Part shown: in pieces, positions 55,896 to 64,000 of the stretch
How the letters are laid out: each line of letters begins with the position of its first letter
Position numbering within the stretch: position 1 is the first letter of the stretch
From: Rheinheimera sp. A13L
Lineage (GTDB): Bacteria; Pseudomonadota; Gammaproteobacteria; Enterobacterales; Alteromonadaceae
Reading direction: 5' to 3'
Length of the DNA stretch: 64,000 bases
Assembly: GCF_000217935.1 (NCBI RefSeq)
Contig: NZ_AFHI01000034.1
Coordinates: 1-64,000, forward strand
The notes under the pieces: generated by a model
The model's input: only the letters and a program-made list of their open reading frames with translations
What the model was told of the DNA's origin: nothing
Database searches by the model: none
Program-made: the position numbers and the translations under genes

Positions 55896-57194
55896 CTATT
55901 TCCAGCTGGTTAACTTATGGCCTTTCAACGCATAAAACAGGATAAAGGCATAACAAGGCAACATCACCAGATAAGCGCCCTGCTGCCCTAAAGCTGTGCC
56001 GCTGGCAAGACCCCAAAACAATGGGCCAAAAGCGCCGCCAGCAATACCCATAATCAGTAAAGCCGAACCAATACTGGTTAAAGTGCCAAGACCTGACAAA
56101 GCCAGAGGCCAGACCGCAGGCCAGACAATGGCATTGGCTAAGCCCAGAATGGCGATAAATAACAAGGCGTCTGGCAAGGCTGTGCCGCCAAAAGGCACCA
56201 GCAGCGCATTCGCAATAAGGTAAGAGTTGGTATCGCCGAAGACTATAGCCAGAGTTAAAACTAAACCTAAGACGGCGGAAACTGCCAAAGCTTTTTGCTG
56301 GGATAACACCCGGGGAATAAGAAGAATACCCAGGATGTAACCCACTACCATACAAGCCATAGTATAAGAGGTCATCACAGTGTAGCGTTCAACACCAAGC
56401 GACAAGGCAAACAAACCTATGGTGTCGCCCGCTATCACTTCAACGGCCACATAAACAAATAACGACAATACACCCAGCACTAAGGCAGGTTTAGCCAAAA
56501 CAGCTTTTAACTGCTCAACACCAGTACCTGTGCCTGACTCTTTTTCAAGTTCAGGCAAAGGCGAATATTTTACAGCTAAACCCAATAAGCCTAAAAAGGC
56601 AGCCAATCCTAAATAAGGAAACACCAGGCTGGCGGCCATAGCGTCAATTTGCTCCGGGGTCAAAGCTGTATCTACAGGAGCGGTAAAGCCGCTGACAATC
56701 AAAGCCGTAAACACCAAAGGAGCTGCCACACCAGCAGTTTTGTTCAGAATACCCATAATACTGATACGCACAGCTGCAGTTTCTTCAGGACCAATTTTGA
56801 CAACGTAGGGATTCACTGCGGTTTGTAATAAGGTTTGACCTGCACCTATCACCAACTGAGCCAGCAAAAACAAAGCAAAAGTTTGAGTTTGTGCGGCTGG
56901 AATATACAAAAGGCCTGCCAGCATCATGACAGCCATACCCAATGCCATACCGTTTTTATAACCTACTTTGCGGATCAGCCAGGCTGATGGCAAAGCGGTA
57001 AAAGTAACGGCAATATAAAAGGAAAACAGCACCAGGGATGCCTGCAATGGGGTTAGTTGCAGCATTTGTTTTAAATAGGGCATCAAAGAGCCATTCAGCC
57101 AGGTGGCAAAACCCAGCACAAAAAACAGCATGGCCACTATGACCATAGGCAAAACGCCACTACGCGCCTTGGGGGTATCAACTGTCATTTCCAT
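55896..57194 (-). CDS. nagP: N-acetylglucosamine permease NagP (sugar MFS)
   Basis: 432 residues, about 12 helices. The FGHS-family start (LPMVIVAMLFFVLGFATWLNG, SLMPYLKQML) and the QTAVNPYVVKIGP motif are typical of NagP, the MFS GlcNAc permease of Shewanella-type chitin users. It brings GlcNAc in unphosphorylated, which fits the presence of a separate kinase (nagK). Confidence 0.9.
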   Translation of the reverse strand: MEMTVDTPKARSGVLPMVIVAMLFFVLGFATWLNGSLMPYLKQMLQLTPLQASLVLFSFYIAVTFTALPSAWLIRKVGYKNGMALGMAVMMLAGLLYIPAAQTQTFALFLLAQLVIGAGQTLLQTAVNPYVVKIGPEETAAVRISIMGILNKTAGVAAPLVFTALIVSGFTAPVDTALTPEQIDAMAASLVFPYLGLAAFLGLLGLAVKYSPLPELEKESGTGTGVEQLKAVLAKPALVLGVLSLFVYVAVEVIAGDTIGLFALSLGVERYTVMTSYTMACMVVGYILGILLIPRVLSQQKALAVSAVLGLVLTLAIVFGDTNSYLIANALLVPFGGTALPDALLFIAILGLANAIVWPAVWPLALSGLGTLTSIGSALLIMGIAGGAFGPLFWGLASGTALGQQGAYLVMLPCYAFILFYALKGHKLTSWK

Positions 57195-57252
57195 AATTCC
57201 TTCCTGTTGCTTTAATAGTTATTATGTTGAATTTATTGGATAAATTTATTAG

Positions 57253-58380
57253 TTACCTGGTTTCGATAAAAGCCTGGCCTTCAAGCCAGCATTGCTGTAC
57301 CTGACCTTCATCACTCAGCAGAACCAGATCAGCTAAGGCCCCTGCTTTGATTTGTCCACGCTCGAGGCTGATGCCTAAAAACTCGGCTGGGTATAAAGAC
57401 GCCATACGCACAGCTTCACCTTGTTCCAGGCCAAGTTCCTTGACTGCATAAGACACAGCACTGGCCATATCCAGCACTGAACCTGCTAAATTGCCGTTTA
57501 AATTGGTTAATTTATTGCCGTCACGTATAACTTTGCCGTCAAAAAAATCAAATTCGGTTTGACTGGTGCCCACAGGCGACATCGCGTCTGTCACTATCAG
57601 TAGTTTGCCTTTAGGCTTAGCCGCTAAGGCCACTTTTACTGCCAGCGGATGCACATGAAAGCCATCTAAAATAACACCACACCAGCTGTGTGGATCGGCA
57701 AGAGCCGCCCCTACTACACCAGGTTCACGCGAGGTTAAAGGCGACATTGCATTGTATAAATGAGTAAAACCCGTAGCTCCGGCCGCAAGAGCGGCTTGCA
57801 CCGTGGCTGCATCTGCGTTGCTGTGACCTAAACAAACAATGACATCAGCTTTCACTAACTCTTTAATTTGTTCAGGACTGATGTTCTCAGGTGCCACAGT
57901 CACCAGCTTAATACCCAGGTCAGTGCGGCGGTAAATTGCCAGCTCAGCTGCTGATAAAGGCCGGATATGAGGTTCTGGGTGTACTCCCTTTTTAGGCACA
58001 GATAAATGCGGGCCCTCAAAATGCACACCTAAAACACCAGGCTCTTTAGTGGCGATAGCCAGAGCTATCACATCAGCAGCTTGTTGCATCACGGCCACTG
58101 AATCTGTGATCACTGTAGGCAATAGTGTTGTGCTGCCAAACTGAGCATGGGCTTTAACCATAATGCGCAGCGCATTGATGCTGGTATCCGTATTAAATAA
58201 AGCACCACCGCCGCCATTGACCTGCACATCGATAAAACCCGGCACCAGAGTCCCCTGCAGTACGGCACCATCAGCTGGCTGAATCGAATGAATACGGCCA
58301 GCTTCGATAGTTAAAGTGACATTTTGTTGCCAGTTCTGACCGTCAAACAGCCGGGCTACTGAAATCTGCTGCATGAACAC
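57253..58380 (-). CDS. nagA: N-acetylglucosamine-6-phosphate deacetylase
   Basis: 375 residues. Amidohydrolase fold that removes acetate from GlcNAc-6-P. Metal ligands: HFEGPHLS, LGHSNA and FTHLYNAMSP; the catalytic Asp is in IVTDAMSPVGT. Start at 58380 overlaps the NagB-II 3' end closely (4 bp gap); an ATG two codons later is equally possible. Confidence 0.95.
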   Translation of the reverse strand: MFMQQISVARLFDGQNWQQNVTLTIEAGRIHSIQPADGAVLQGTLVPGFIDVQVNGGGGALFNTDTSINALRIMVKAHAQFGSTTLLPTVITDSVAVMQQAADVIALAIATKEPGVLGVHFEGPHLSVPKKGVHPEPHIRPLSAAELAIYRRTDLGIKLVTVAPENISPEQIKELVKADVIVCLGHSNADAATVQAALAAGATGFTHLYNAMSPLTSREPGVVGAALADPHSWCGVILDGFHVHPLAVKVALAAKPKGKLLIVTDAMSPVGTSQTEFDFFDGKVIRDGNKLTNLNGNLAGSVLDMASAVSYAVKELGLEQGEAVRMASLYPAEFLGISLERGQIKAGALADLVLLSDEGQVQQCWLEGQAFIETR

Positions 58381-58384
58381 CTCA

Positions 58385-59398
58385 TCAGACCGTTTTAGTG
58401 ACTTTGTTCAGGCCAGGAGGTGCATCCGGATTGACACCACGGCTGCGAGCCACAGCTTCAACATCCAGATAAAAACGCTGTAACAAGGCCAGCGGTAGTA
58501 CCCGTGGATTGGACACTAAGTCGGCATGGTGCAAATGCACAATACGGGCGCCACGGCTACGCACTTCGGCAATTTGAGCCTGATGAGCTGCATTGGCTTC
58601 ATCTGCTATGCTGACATCAACGATAGCAAACTGATCTTTGACTAAAGTCACAGGACCATGCAGGAACTCAGCGCTGGAAAAGGCTTCAGCATGAATGCCA
58701 CAGACTTCTTTGAGTTTCAGCGCAATCTCGCGGCTGATGGCATAACCAGGGCCACGGCCTAACACCACCAGATGTTTCACTCCGTCCAGAGACTCTGCAG
58801 TTAACTGAGCAGGTAATTCGATAGCGCGCTCCAGTAATTCAGGCAAGCTCATCACTGCATCCTGCAACTGGTTATTGCCAGACCAGGCGGCAACCAGCTG
58901 TAATAAAGCACTTAAAGTGGCTAAATAACTTTTTGTCGCTGCAACCGCTTTTTCAGCACCCACATTCAGAGGAATCACCTGATCGGCTTGCTCAGCTAAA
59001 GGGGAGCTTTCATCATTCACCAATGCAATGACTAAAGCGCCAGCAGCTTTGGCCATAGCCACCTGAGCCAGAATATCCGGGCTGCGGCCTGATTGTGAAA
59101 TCACCAGTACCAGAGCACCTGTTAAATCCAGCTGTTTGTTGTATACGCTGGCAATAGAAGGGGCCGCTGCTGCAACAGGTAAACCTATTTCAATTTCAAT
59201 CAGATACTTGGCAAAGACACCGGCATGATCAGATGAACCACGGCCAACCATATAGACATAACGTGGCTGCTTTTGTTTGATCAACCTGACTATGTCGGCA
59301 ATACGACTGGCATTGGCAGCTAATTGTTCACGGATCCGGCTTGGTGCTTCCGCAGCTTCCTGCGCCATAATAGTTCGGGTCATCATTGGGTTACTCAC
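58385..59398 (-). CDS. nagB-II: Glucosamine-6-phosphate deaminase, SIS type (NagB-II)
   Basis: 337 residues with two SIS domains (VYMVGRGSSDHAGVFAKYL; VISQSGRSPDIL; LVVLGRGPGYAISREIALKLKE; and the closing NPDAPPGLNKVTKTV, characteristic of GlmS-C-terminal-like deaminases). It converts GlcN-6-P into fructose-6-P and ammonia in place of the usual NagB. It sits 19 bp after nagK and 4 bp before nagA. Confidence 0.9.
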   Translation of the reverse strand: MSNPMMTRTIMAQEAAEAPSRIREQLAANASRIADIVRLIKQKQPRYVYMVGRGSSDHAGVFAKYLIEIEIGLPVAAAAPSIASVYNKQLDLTGALVLVISQSGRSPDILAQVAMAKAAGALVIALVNDESSPLAEQADQVIPLNVGAEKAVAATKSYLATLSALLQLVAAWSGNNQLQDAVMSLPELLERAIELPAQLTAESLDGVKHLVVLGRGPGYAISREIALKLKEVCGIHAEAFSSAEFLHGPVTLVKDQFAIVDVSIADEANAAHQAQIAEVRSRGARIVHLHHADLVSNPRVLPLALLQRFYLDVEAVARSRGVNPDAPPGLNKVTKTV

Positions 59399-59417
59399 TG
59401 CTTAAAGTTAAGATTTA

Positions 59418-60326
59418 TTAAGAAATACGTTGAGCTTTTTGCTGGCGCTGCTTAGCAAACCAGACGGCACCAAATTCTGGCGTAGCCAAAGCTGGTGTCA
59501 CTTTTTGCTGCACTTCTGTCGCCAGATAAGGTTGTAACTTATGCGCCAAACCACCAATTAAGGATAAACGGGGTGGATTGATACCCAATAAACGTTGGGC
59601 TATAGCGCTGATATGAGCCGCTGCCTGCTGCACTATCTGCTGCGCCAAAACATCACCCTGATCAGCGGCACTAAATACCAGAGGGGCATATTTGGCATAA
59701 GTAGTTGGAGTGGCATGCATAAAGAAATCGACCAGAGCCAGGGTCTGACTGAGTTTTAATTCACTGCATAACAAATCAGTCAGCAACGTTTGTGGGCCTA
59801 ATAAGTCTTTGGCTAACAGCACATGATGTACCATTTGCAAACCTATCCAGGCACCACTGCCATTGTCACCATAAGGAAAACCATGGCCGCCCACTTCAAT
59901 CAGCTGGCCTTTGACATCAGCCAGACCACAAGAGCCTGTGCCTGCAATAATCACAGCACCATCACCGCCCTGATGAGCGCCAATACAGGCCACATGCAAA
60001 TCGCTGGTTAAATGCAATTGTGCAAAAGGATGCTGCCATTCTGAGAAAATACGATAATATTCAGGCATATTGACGCCAGCCAGACCGGCACCAACAATAA
60101 GTTTGGACATATCTTTAAAAGCCATACCGGCACAAGTCAAAGCTTGTTGGGTAGCGGCTAAAATAGAGTCGGTTGCGACTTTCATGCCACGTAACGGATT
60201 GGCCGGGCCGGATAAGCCCTCGCCTATTACCTGATTGTCTTCTGTGACTATGATGACCCGGCATTTGCTGCCTCCACCATCTACACCTAAATAAAACGGG
60301 CCATCATAGCCTACTGCTGTAGTCAT
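59418..60326 (-). CDS. nagK: N-acetylglucosamine kinase, BadF/BadG type
   Basis: 302 residues. Actin-like ATPase fold: phosphate-1 motif YLGVDGGGSKCR (with Asp and Gly run), phosphate-2 region IAGTGSCGLA, and adenosine motif ISLIGGLA-like in RLSLIGGLAH. BadF-type kinases phosphorylate GlcNAc in Alteromonadales chitin pathways. First gene of nagK-nagBII-nagA, divergent from the hexosaminidase gene. Confidence 0.88.
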   Translation of the reverse strand: MTTAVGYDGPFYLGVDGGGSKCRVIIVTEDNQVIGEGLSGPANPLRGMKVATDSILAATQQALTCAGMAFKDMSKLIVGAGLAGVNMPEYYRIFSEWQHPFAQLHLTSDLHVACIGAHQGGDGAVIIAGTGSCGLADVKGQLIEVGGHGFPYGDNGSGAWIGLQMVHHVLLAKDLLGPQTLLTDLLCSELKLSQTLALVDFFMHATPTTYAKYAPLVFSAADQGDVLAQQIVQQAAAHISAIAQRLLGINPPRLSLIGGLAHKLQPYLATEVQQKVTPALATPEFGAVWFAKQRQQKAQRIS

Positions 60327-60418
60327 CCTACCAACCTCGTTGCATTGTCCGCTGGTCAGCTTTAATCCGATCCGATTAAGCTTTCACCTGTTGCTGTCCA
60401 TTATTTCATCAAAAACCG

Positions 60419-60438
60419 AATTGACAGCGTTGTCATTT
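60419..60438 (+). promoter_or_regulatory. Palindromic operator, NagR-like
   Basis: TTGACAGCGTTGTCA with A/T flanks is a near-perfect inverted repeat of the LacI-family type reported for NagR (TGACA-N4-TGTCA). It overlaps the -35 of the predicted hexosaminidase promoter and lies between the two divergent nag/hex units. The regulator gene is not seen here. Confidence 0.6.
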
Positions 60439-60457
60439 TTTCAATTCAGCATATAAT
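60430..60457 (+). promoter_or_regulatory. Predicted promoter of the hexosaminidase gene
   Basis: -35 TTGTCA (60430-60435), 16-bp spacer, -10 TATAAT (60452-60457). Transcription would begin near 60464, leaving a leader of about 220 bases. Predicted by eye. Confidence 0.6.
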
Positions 60458-60686
60458 AATTTTGACAAATAACAAGACCCTTGTTTAAAAATCGAGCTTA
60501 ATTTTTCGAAATAAGCAAAAATAGAAATATATTTACATTTAAAATCAATCAATTAGAAGAGGTCCATCTTGTCATTGTTCTGTCACTTTGCGCGTCGGAA
60601 AGACAGCAGATGCCAGAGTCATTTACATAAAATCCATCAGGGAATAGCCCGCGGTGATAGTGTACCGCTGTTTAGGGGAGCGTGCG

Positions 60687-63254
60687 ATGAAGTATTTTTT
60701 ACTACTATGGCTTTGTATTGGTTACTTTTTTAGCGGACAAGTTCAGGCTTTTACTCAGGTTGAACTGGCAGAATTTGCCAAAAACACCGAATTAAAGTTT
60801 GCTGTCAAAAGCAATTTTACGTCAGCTACTGAGCAAAAAAGTCAGGTCGAACTGATTCTGGCTAACAAGTCATCCCAGACTTTGAGTGCAGGAGCTGGCA
60901 ATTGGACTTTGTATTTTCATGCGATCCGAAAACAGGAAGGTGTAGAACAACATGGTTTGATACTGCAGCATGTACAAGGCGACTTACATAGCCTGAGCCC
61001 AGGTAAAAACTTTAAAGGTTTAAAACCGGGCGAACAGTTACGCCTTACTTTTTATCCATCTTCTTTTATGGTCAGTTACAGCGACTGGATGCCACGGGCT
61101 TTTATTACCGCTAAAGGCTTAAAACCAGAAATCTTTGCCAATACAGATACCGAAGATTTCAGCCGTTTTGTTGAACCTTATACCAGACCTGAGCAGTTGC
61201 AGCGTTTTAATAACCCGTCGCCGGATTTATACCCTGTAGCCACCAGCCAAAGCCGTTTTGTGTTGAATCAACAGCAACTGTCGGCTTTTAGAAAACCAGA
61301 ACAATTATCCATAGTGCCCAGCCCACAACAAATCAGCTATCAGCGCGGCCAAACAAAACTTAGTGCTGACTGGGTGATTTATCACAGTGGCCGTTTAACT
61401 TCTGAAGCGACTTATTTACAGCAACAGTTAAAGCAAGTCTCTGGTTTGTCGCTAACCTTGACCACTCAAGCGCCAGCCAAAAATCAGCCTCATATTGCCT
61501 TGACCGTTCAGGCGGTGAAAGACAAAGCTGAAGGTTATCAGTTGGTGATCGACGATAAACAAATTAGCTTAAGTGGCAATGACAATGCCGGAGCTTTTTA
61601 TGCAGTGCAAAGTTTGCTGGCATTGCTGCCGGTAGAGGGTGAACGAGCTGTTTTACCAAATCTGACTATCACTGACTGGCCACGTTTTGGCTGGCGTGGT
61701 TTGCATTACGATATGGCGCGTAATTTCCATGGTAAAGAAGTGACATTACGCATGATCGATCAGCTGGCGCGTTATAAGCTGAATAAGCTGCACCTGCATT
61801 TAACTGAAGATGAAGGCTGGCGCATCGAGATCCCGGGTTTGCCTGAACTGACTCAGATAGGTGCAAATCGCTGTTTTGATTTGTCCGAGCGCAACTGCCT
61901 GCTGACTCAGTTGGGCACAGGTCCTTTTACATCAGGCAACGGCAATGGCTATTACAGCACAGCAGACTTTATTGAGATCTTAAAATACGCAGCAGAGCGC
62001 CATATCGAAATCATCCCGGAAATTGATATGCCAGGCCATGCCAGAGCTGCGGTAAAAGCCATGCAGGCTCGTTATCTGACACTGAAAGAGCAAGGTAAAG
62101 AAGCTGAAGCGACCCAGTATTTGTTGTCCGATCCGCTGGACCAGTCGAAATACATGACGGTGCAGTACTACAACGACAACTCTATCAATGTCTGCCTGCC
62201 TTCCACTTACGCTTTTGTAGATAAAGTCATTTATGAATTGCAGCAAATGTACCGTCAGGCCGGTTTAAAACTCAGCACCTTTCATATGGGTGGAGATGAA
62301 ACTGGTGCAGGTTCATGGACTGCTTCTCCTGCCTGTGCCCAGCTGATAGCAACACCAGAGAATGGAGTAGCCGGTGTTGCCGATTTAAAACCTTATTTTG
62401 TGGCTAAGGTAGCGCAGCTGGCAGCCAACAGACAGCTAACCTTAGGTGGCTGGGAAGATGGTTTAATGTATGACGCTAAAAACCCCTTTAACCGTCAGCA
62501 ATTTGCCAACGAAAATGTGTATGCCAATGTTTGGGATAATATCTGGGAATGGGGTGTAGGTGATCGTGCCCACCGTTTAGCCAATGCCGGTTACCAGGTG
62601 GTATTGTCACACGGTACCCATTTGTATTTTGACCACCCTTATGAAGCGCATCCGGAAGAGCGCGGTTACTATTGGGCCTCCCGCTTTACTGATGTGGCCA
62701 AGGTCTTTGGTTATATGCCAGATCACTTATACGCCAATGCTGATAAAACCCGTGAAGGTCAGGTCATTGAAAATTTGGAAGTTTTGTTAGGTCAGGAACT
62801 GCCAGCCTTAGAAAAACCAGAAAATATTCTTGGTATTCAGGGCCAGATCTGGACTGAAACGATCAGGACAGCAGAACAATTAGAACAAATGTTGTACCCA
62901 CGCTTATTGGCATTGGCTGAACGGGCCTGGCACAAAGCAAAGTGGGAAGCCCAAAAGCCTGACACAAAAGCCAGACAACAAGACTGGCAACGTTTCGGCT
63001 GGACCTTAACCCAGAAAGAATTACCCCGTTTAGCAGAAGCTGGCGTGGCTTTGTATCTGCCACCACCAGGTGCAGTGCTGCAGGATGGCTTATTGCTGGC
63101 CAACAGCGCCTGGCCTGGTTTAGTTATTGAATACAGCGAAGATCAGGGCCAAAGCTGGTTGCCTTACACTGAAGCTGTGAAGGTGAGCAGCGACTTACTG
63201 TTGCGGACTAAAGCGAAAAATGGTGCCACCAGCAGAGTAACGAAACTGGATTAA
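60687..63254 (+). CDS. Beta-N-acetylhexosaminidase (GH20)
   Basis: 855 residues from the ATG at 60687, which has GGGGAG upstream; the frame is open 33 bases earlier without a better start. Signal peptide 1-22 (FFSGQVQAF). N-terminal CHB_HEX domain, GH20b domain (about 210-320), then the catalytic GH20 barrel with the Asp537-Glu538 pair in HMGGDETGAG and the ITDWPRFGWRGLHYD opening; a C-terminal CHB_HEX_C domain ends it. It cuts chitobiose and chito-oligomers outside the cytoplasm and supplies the nag pathway. Confidence 0.95.
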   Translation: MKYFLLLWLCIGYFFSGQVQAFTQVELAEFAKNTELKFAVKSNFTSATEQKSQVELILANKSSQTLSAGAGNWTLYFHAIRKQEGVEQHGLILQHVQGDLHSLSPGKNFKGLKPGEQLRLTFYPSSFMVSYSDWMPRAFITAKGLKPEIFANTDTEDFSRFVEPYTRPEQLQRFNNPSPDLYPVATSQSRFVLNQQQLSAFRKPEQLSIVPSPQQISYQRGQTKLSADWVIYHSGRLTSEATYLQQQLKQVSGLSLTLTTQAPAKNQPHIALTVQAVKDKAEGYQLVIDDKQISLSGNDNAGAFYAVQSLLALLPVEGERAVLPNLTITDWPRFGWRGLHYDMARNFHGKEVTLRMIDQLARYKLNKLHLHLTEDEGWRIEIPGLPELTQIGANRCFDLSERNCLLTQLGTGPFTSGNGNGYYSTADFIEILKYAAERHIEIIPEIDMPGHARAAVKAMQARYLTLKEQGKEAEATQYLLSDPLDQSKYMTVQYYNDNSINVCLPSTYAFVDKVIYELQQMYRQAGLKLSTFHMGGDETGAGSWTASPACAQLIATPENGVAGVADLKPYFVAKVAQLAANRQLTLGGWEDGLMYDAKNPFNRQQFANENVYANVWDNIWEWGVGDRAHRLANAGYQVVLSHGTHLYFDHPYEAHPEERGYYWASRFTDVAKVFGYMPDHLYANADKTREGQVIENLEVLLGQELPALEKPENILGIQGQIWTETIRTAEQLEQMLYPRLLALAERAWHKAKWEAQKPDTKARQQDWQRFGWTLTQKELPRLAEAGVALYLPPPGAVLQDGLLLANSAWPGLVIEYSEDQGQSWLPYTEAVKVSSDLLLRTKAKNGATSRVTKLD

Positions 63255-63269
63255 CTACCTGAAAAAAAA

Positions 63270-63310
63270 GGTCAGTTCACATTGTTAACTGTTAACAATG
63301 TGAACTGACC
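63270..63310. terminator. Perfect 41-bp palindrome, bidirectional terminator
   Basis: Two 20-bp arms, GGTCAGTTCACATTGTTAAC and its exact inverse, with a single-base loop. A run of eight A precedes it (U-run on the minus strand) and AGTTTTAG follows. It lies between convergent genes. Confidence 0.85.
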
Positions 63311-63316
63311 CCAGTT

Positions 63317-64000
63317 TTAGTTTTTTAACACCTGCTCCATCATCCAGCTGGTTTTTAGCGCCGTTTTTCCAGTGGAAGGATGACCAGTGCCATGCAGCAT
63401 GTCCTGCACCATAGCCTGAATGTGGTAAAACTGAATGTTTTCCGGATGCGGTATATCCAGACTTAACTGCTGCTCTGTGCTAAATAACTGTACTGGCTCA
63501 TGTTCAAACACCGAAAACTCAATCCGGCCTTTGCTGCCATAAATAACAACTTTATCGTTGCGCTCAGAGGCGGCAAAGTTCCAAAAGCCTGTGCCTAAAC
63601 AACCCGACTGAAATTGCCAAATGGCAGATACAGCATCTTCTGCAGCATAAAGCTTTTGCTGATTGGTGCTGATACCTCGCACATCCGACACATCACCCAG
63701 CAGATACAGCAATAAATCCAGGCCATGACTGGCCAAATCAATAAAATAACCACCACCAGCTTTTGCCGGATCGGTACGCCAATTGTACTGCCCTGCTAAA
63801 TCTGCTGTATTAGGAGTGCGGCTGAAGCTCCATTGCACCTGACGGGGTGTGCCAATCAGGCCATGCTCCAGCCATTCTTTGATCTTTAGAAAACGAGGTA
63901 AAGAACGACGGTAATAAGCCACATACAAAGGCAATTGTTTTTGTTCAAAAACCTGAGTCATTTCAATACATTCTGCAGTATTTAAAGCCATAGGTTTTTC
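63317..64000 (-). CDS. Gfo/Idh/MocA family oxidoreductase, partial
   Basis: The C-terminal 227 residues of a longer protein; the start lies past the right edge. The frame continues upstream of the first Met as EKP-MALN, the EKP motif with the active-site Lys of the family. Then YYRRSLPRFLKIKEWL, NWRTDPAKAGGGYFIDLASHGLDLL (with the Asp-His catalytic/substrate motif) and an all-beta half follow. NAD(P)-dependent oxidation of a sugar or derivative is likely; the substrate is unknown. Missing N-terminal Rossmann domain is only due to the window. Confidence 0.88.
   Translation of the reverse strand, partial: EKPMALNTAECIEMTQVFEQKQLPLYVAYYRRSLPRFLKIKEWLEHGLIGTPRQVQWSFSRTPNTADLAGQYNWRTDPAKAGGGYFIDLASHGLDLLLYLLGDVSDVRGISTNQQKLYAAEDAVSAIWQFQSGCLGTGFWNFAASERNDKVVIYGSKGRIEFSVFEHEPVQLFSTEQQLSLDIPHPENIQFYHIQAMVQDMLHGTGHPSTGKTALKTSWMMEQVLKN

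Overview
The window is a stretch of a gammaproteobacterial chromosome, most like Rheinheimera/Alishewanella or another Alteromonadales-type aquatic bacterium. This is inferred from gene order (yibN-grxC-secB-gpsA divergent from gpmI-envC-yibQ; ftsYEX near rpoH), from DUF families common in that group (DUF3718, DUF3833, DUF416, DUF2721) and from a chitin/GlcNAc cluster of the NagP/NagX/NagB-II/BadF-type NagK kind. I see no rRNA, tRNA, CRISPR array, prophage or complete insertion sequence.

Layout. 1-11.6 kb is core: gpsA, secB, grxC and yibN on the minus strand; gpmI, envC and yibQ on the plus strand; rpoH; an EAL-HDOD protein; ftsX-ftsE-ftsY. rpoH is preceded by a perfect CIRCE (HrcA) operator just downstream of a good sigma-70 promoter. 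11.7-17.3 kb holds rsmD, a broken DksA/TraR zinc-finger gene, a Nudix hydrolase, a tandem Usp protein with a SulP transporter, and a PAS-GGDEF protein. 17.5-24.3 kb is an eroded accessory stretch: a doubly frameshifted peroxiredoxin, a secreted three-repeat Cys/His protein, an MFS transporter, two glycosyltransferases, and 5' fragments of cfa and prfC. 24.3-35.4 kb has a cyclic-di-GMP riboswitch ahead of a DUF3718 gene, DUF416 and DUF2721 genes, a MITE-like element, a DUF3833 lipoprotein, a large sensor kinase, a NarL-type two-component pair, and an ECF sigma/putative anti-sigma/secreted coiled-coil operon. 35.5-44.6 kb has a 2OG oxygenase, ubiC-ubiA, a rubredoxin-reductase-like flavoprotein, a FliL-like protein, glpE-glpG, a DUF2256 mini-protein, TPR and HDOD proteins, and dusC.

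44.6-48.2 kb is an AT-rich island with a CHAT-protease gene and a 71-codon companion ORF, bounded by structured and repeated DNA. It is the best candidate for an undescribed (defence-like) system. 48.3-53.1 kb has a membrane ferredoxin reductase, tdh-kbl, a TetR regulator and coaD. 53.1-64 kb has a Wzi-like outer-membrane protein, then nagX, nagP, nagA, nagB-II and nagK divergent from a GH20 hexosaminidase across a NagR-like operator. Together the last set imports, phosphorylates, deacetylates and deaminates GlcNAc. A Gfo/Idh/MocA oxidoreductase runs off the right end.

A palindromic intergenic repeat of about 115 bp occurs at the left edge (one full copy plus a tail), at 37.5 kb and at 55.7 kb. 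The last copy carries a 55-bp insertion. Cyclic-di-GMP or HDOD signalling recurs: EAL-HDOD, GGDEF, HDOD and the riboswitch.
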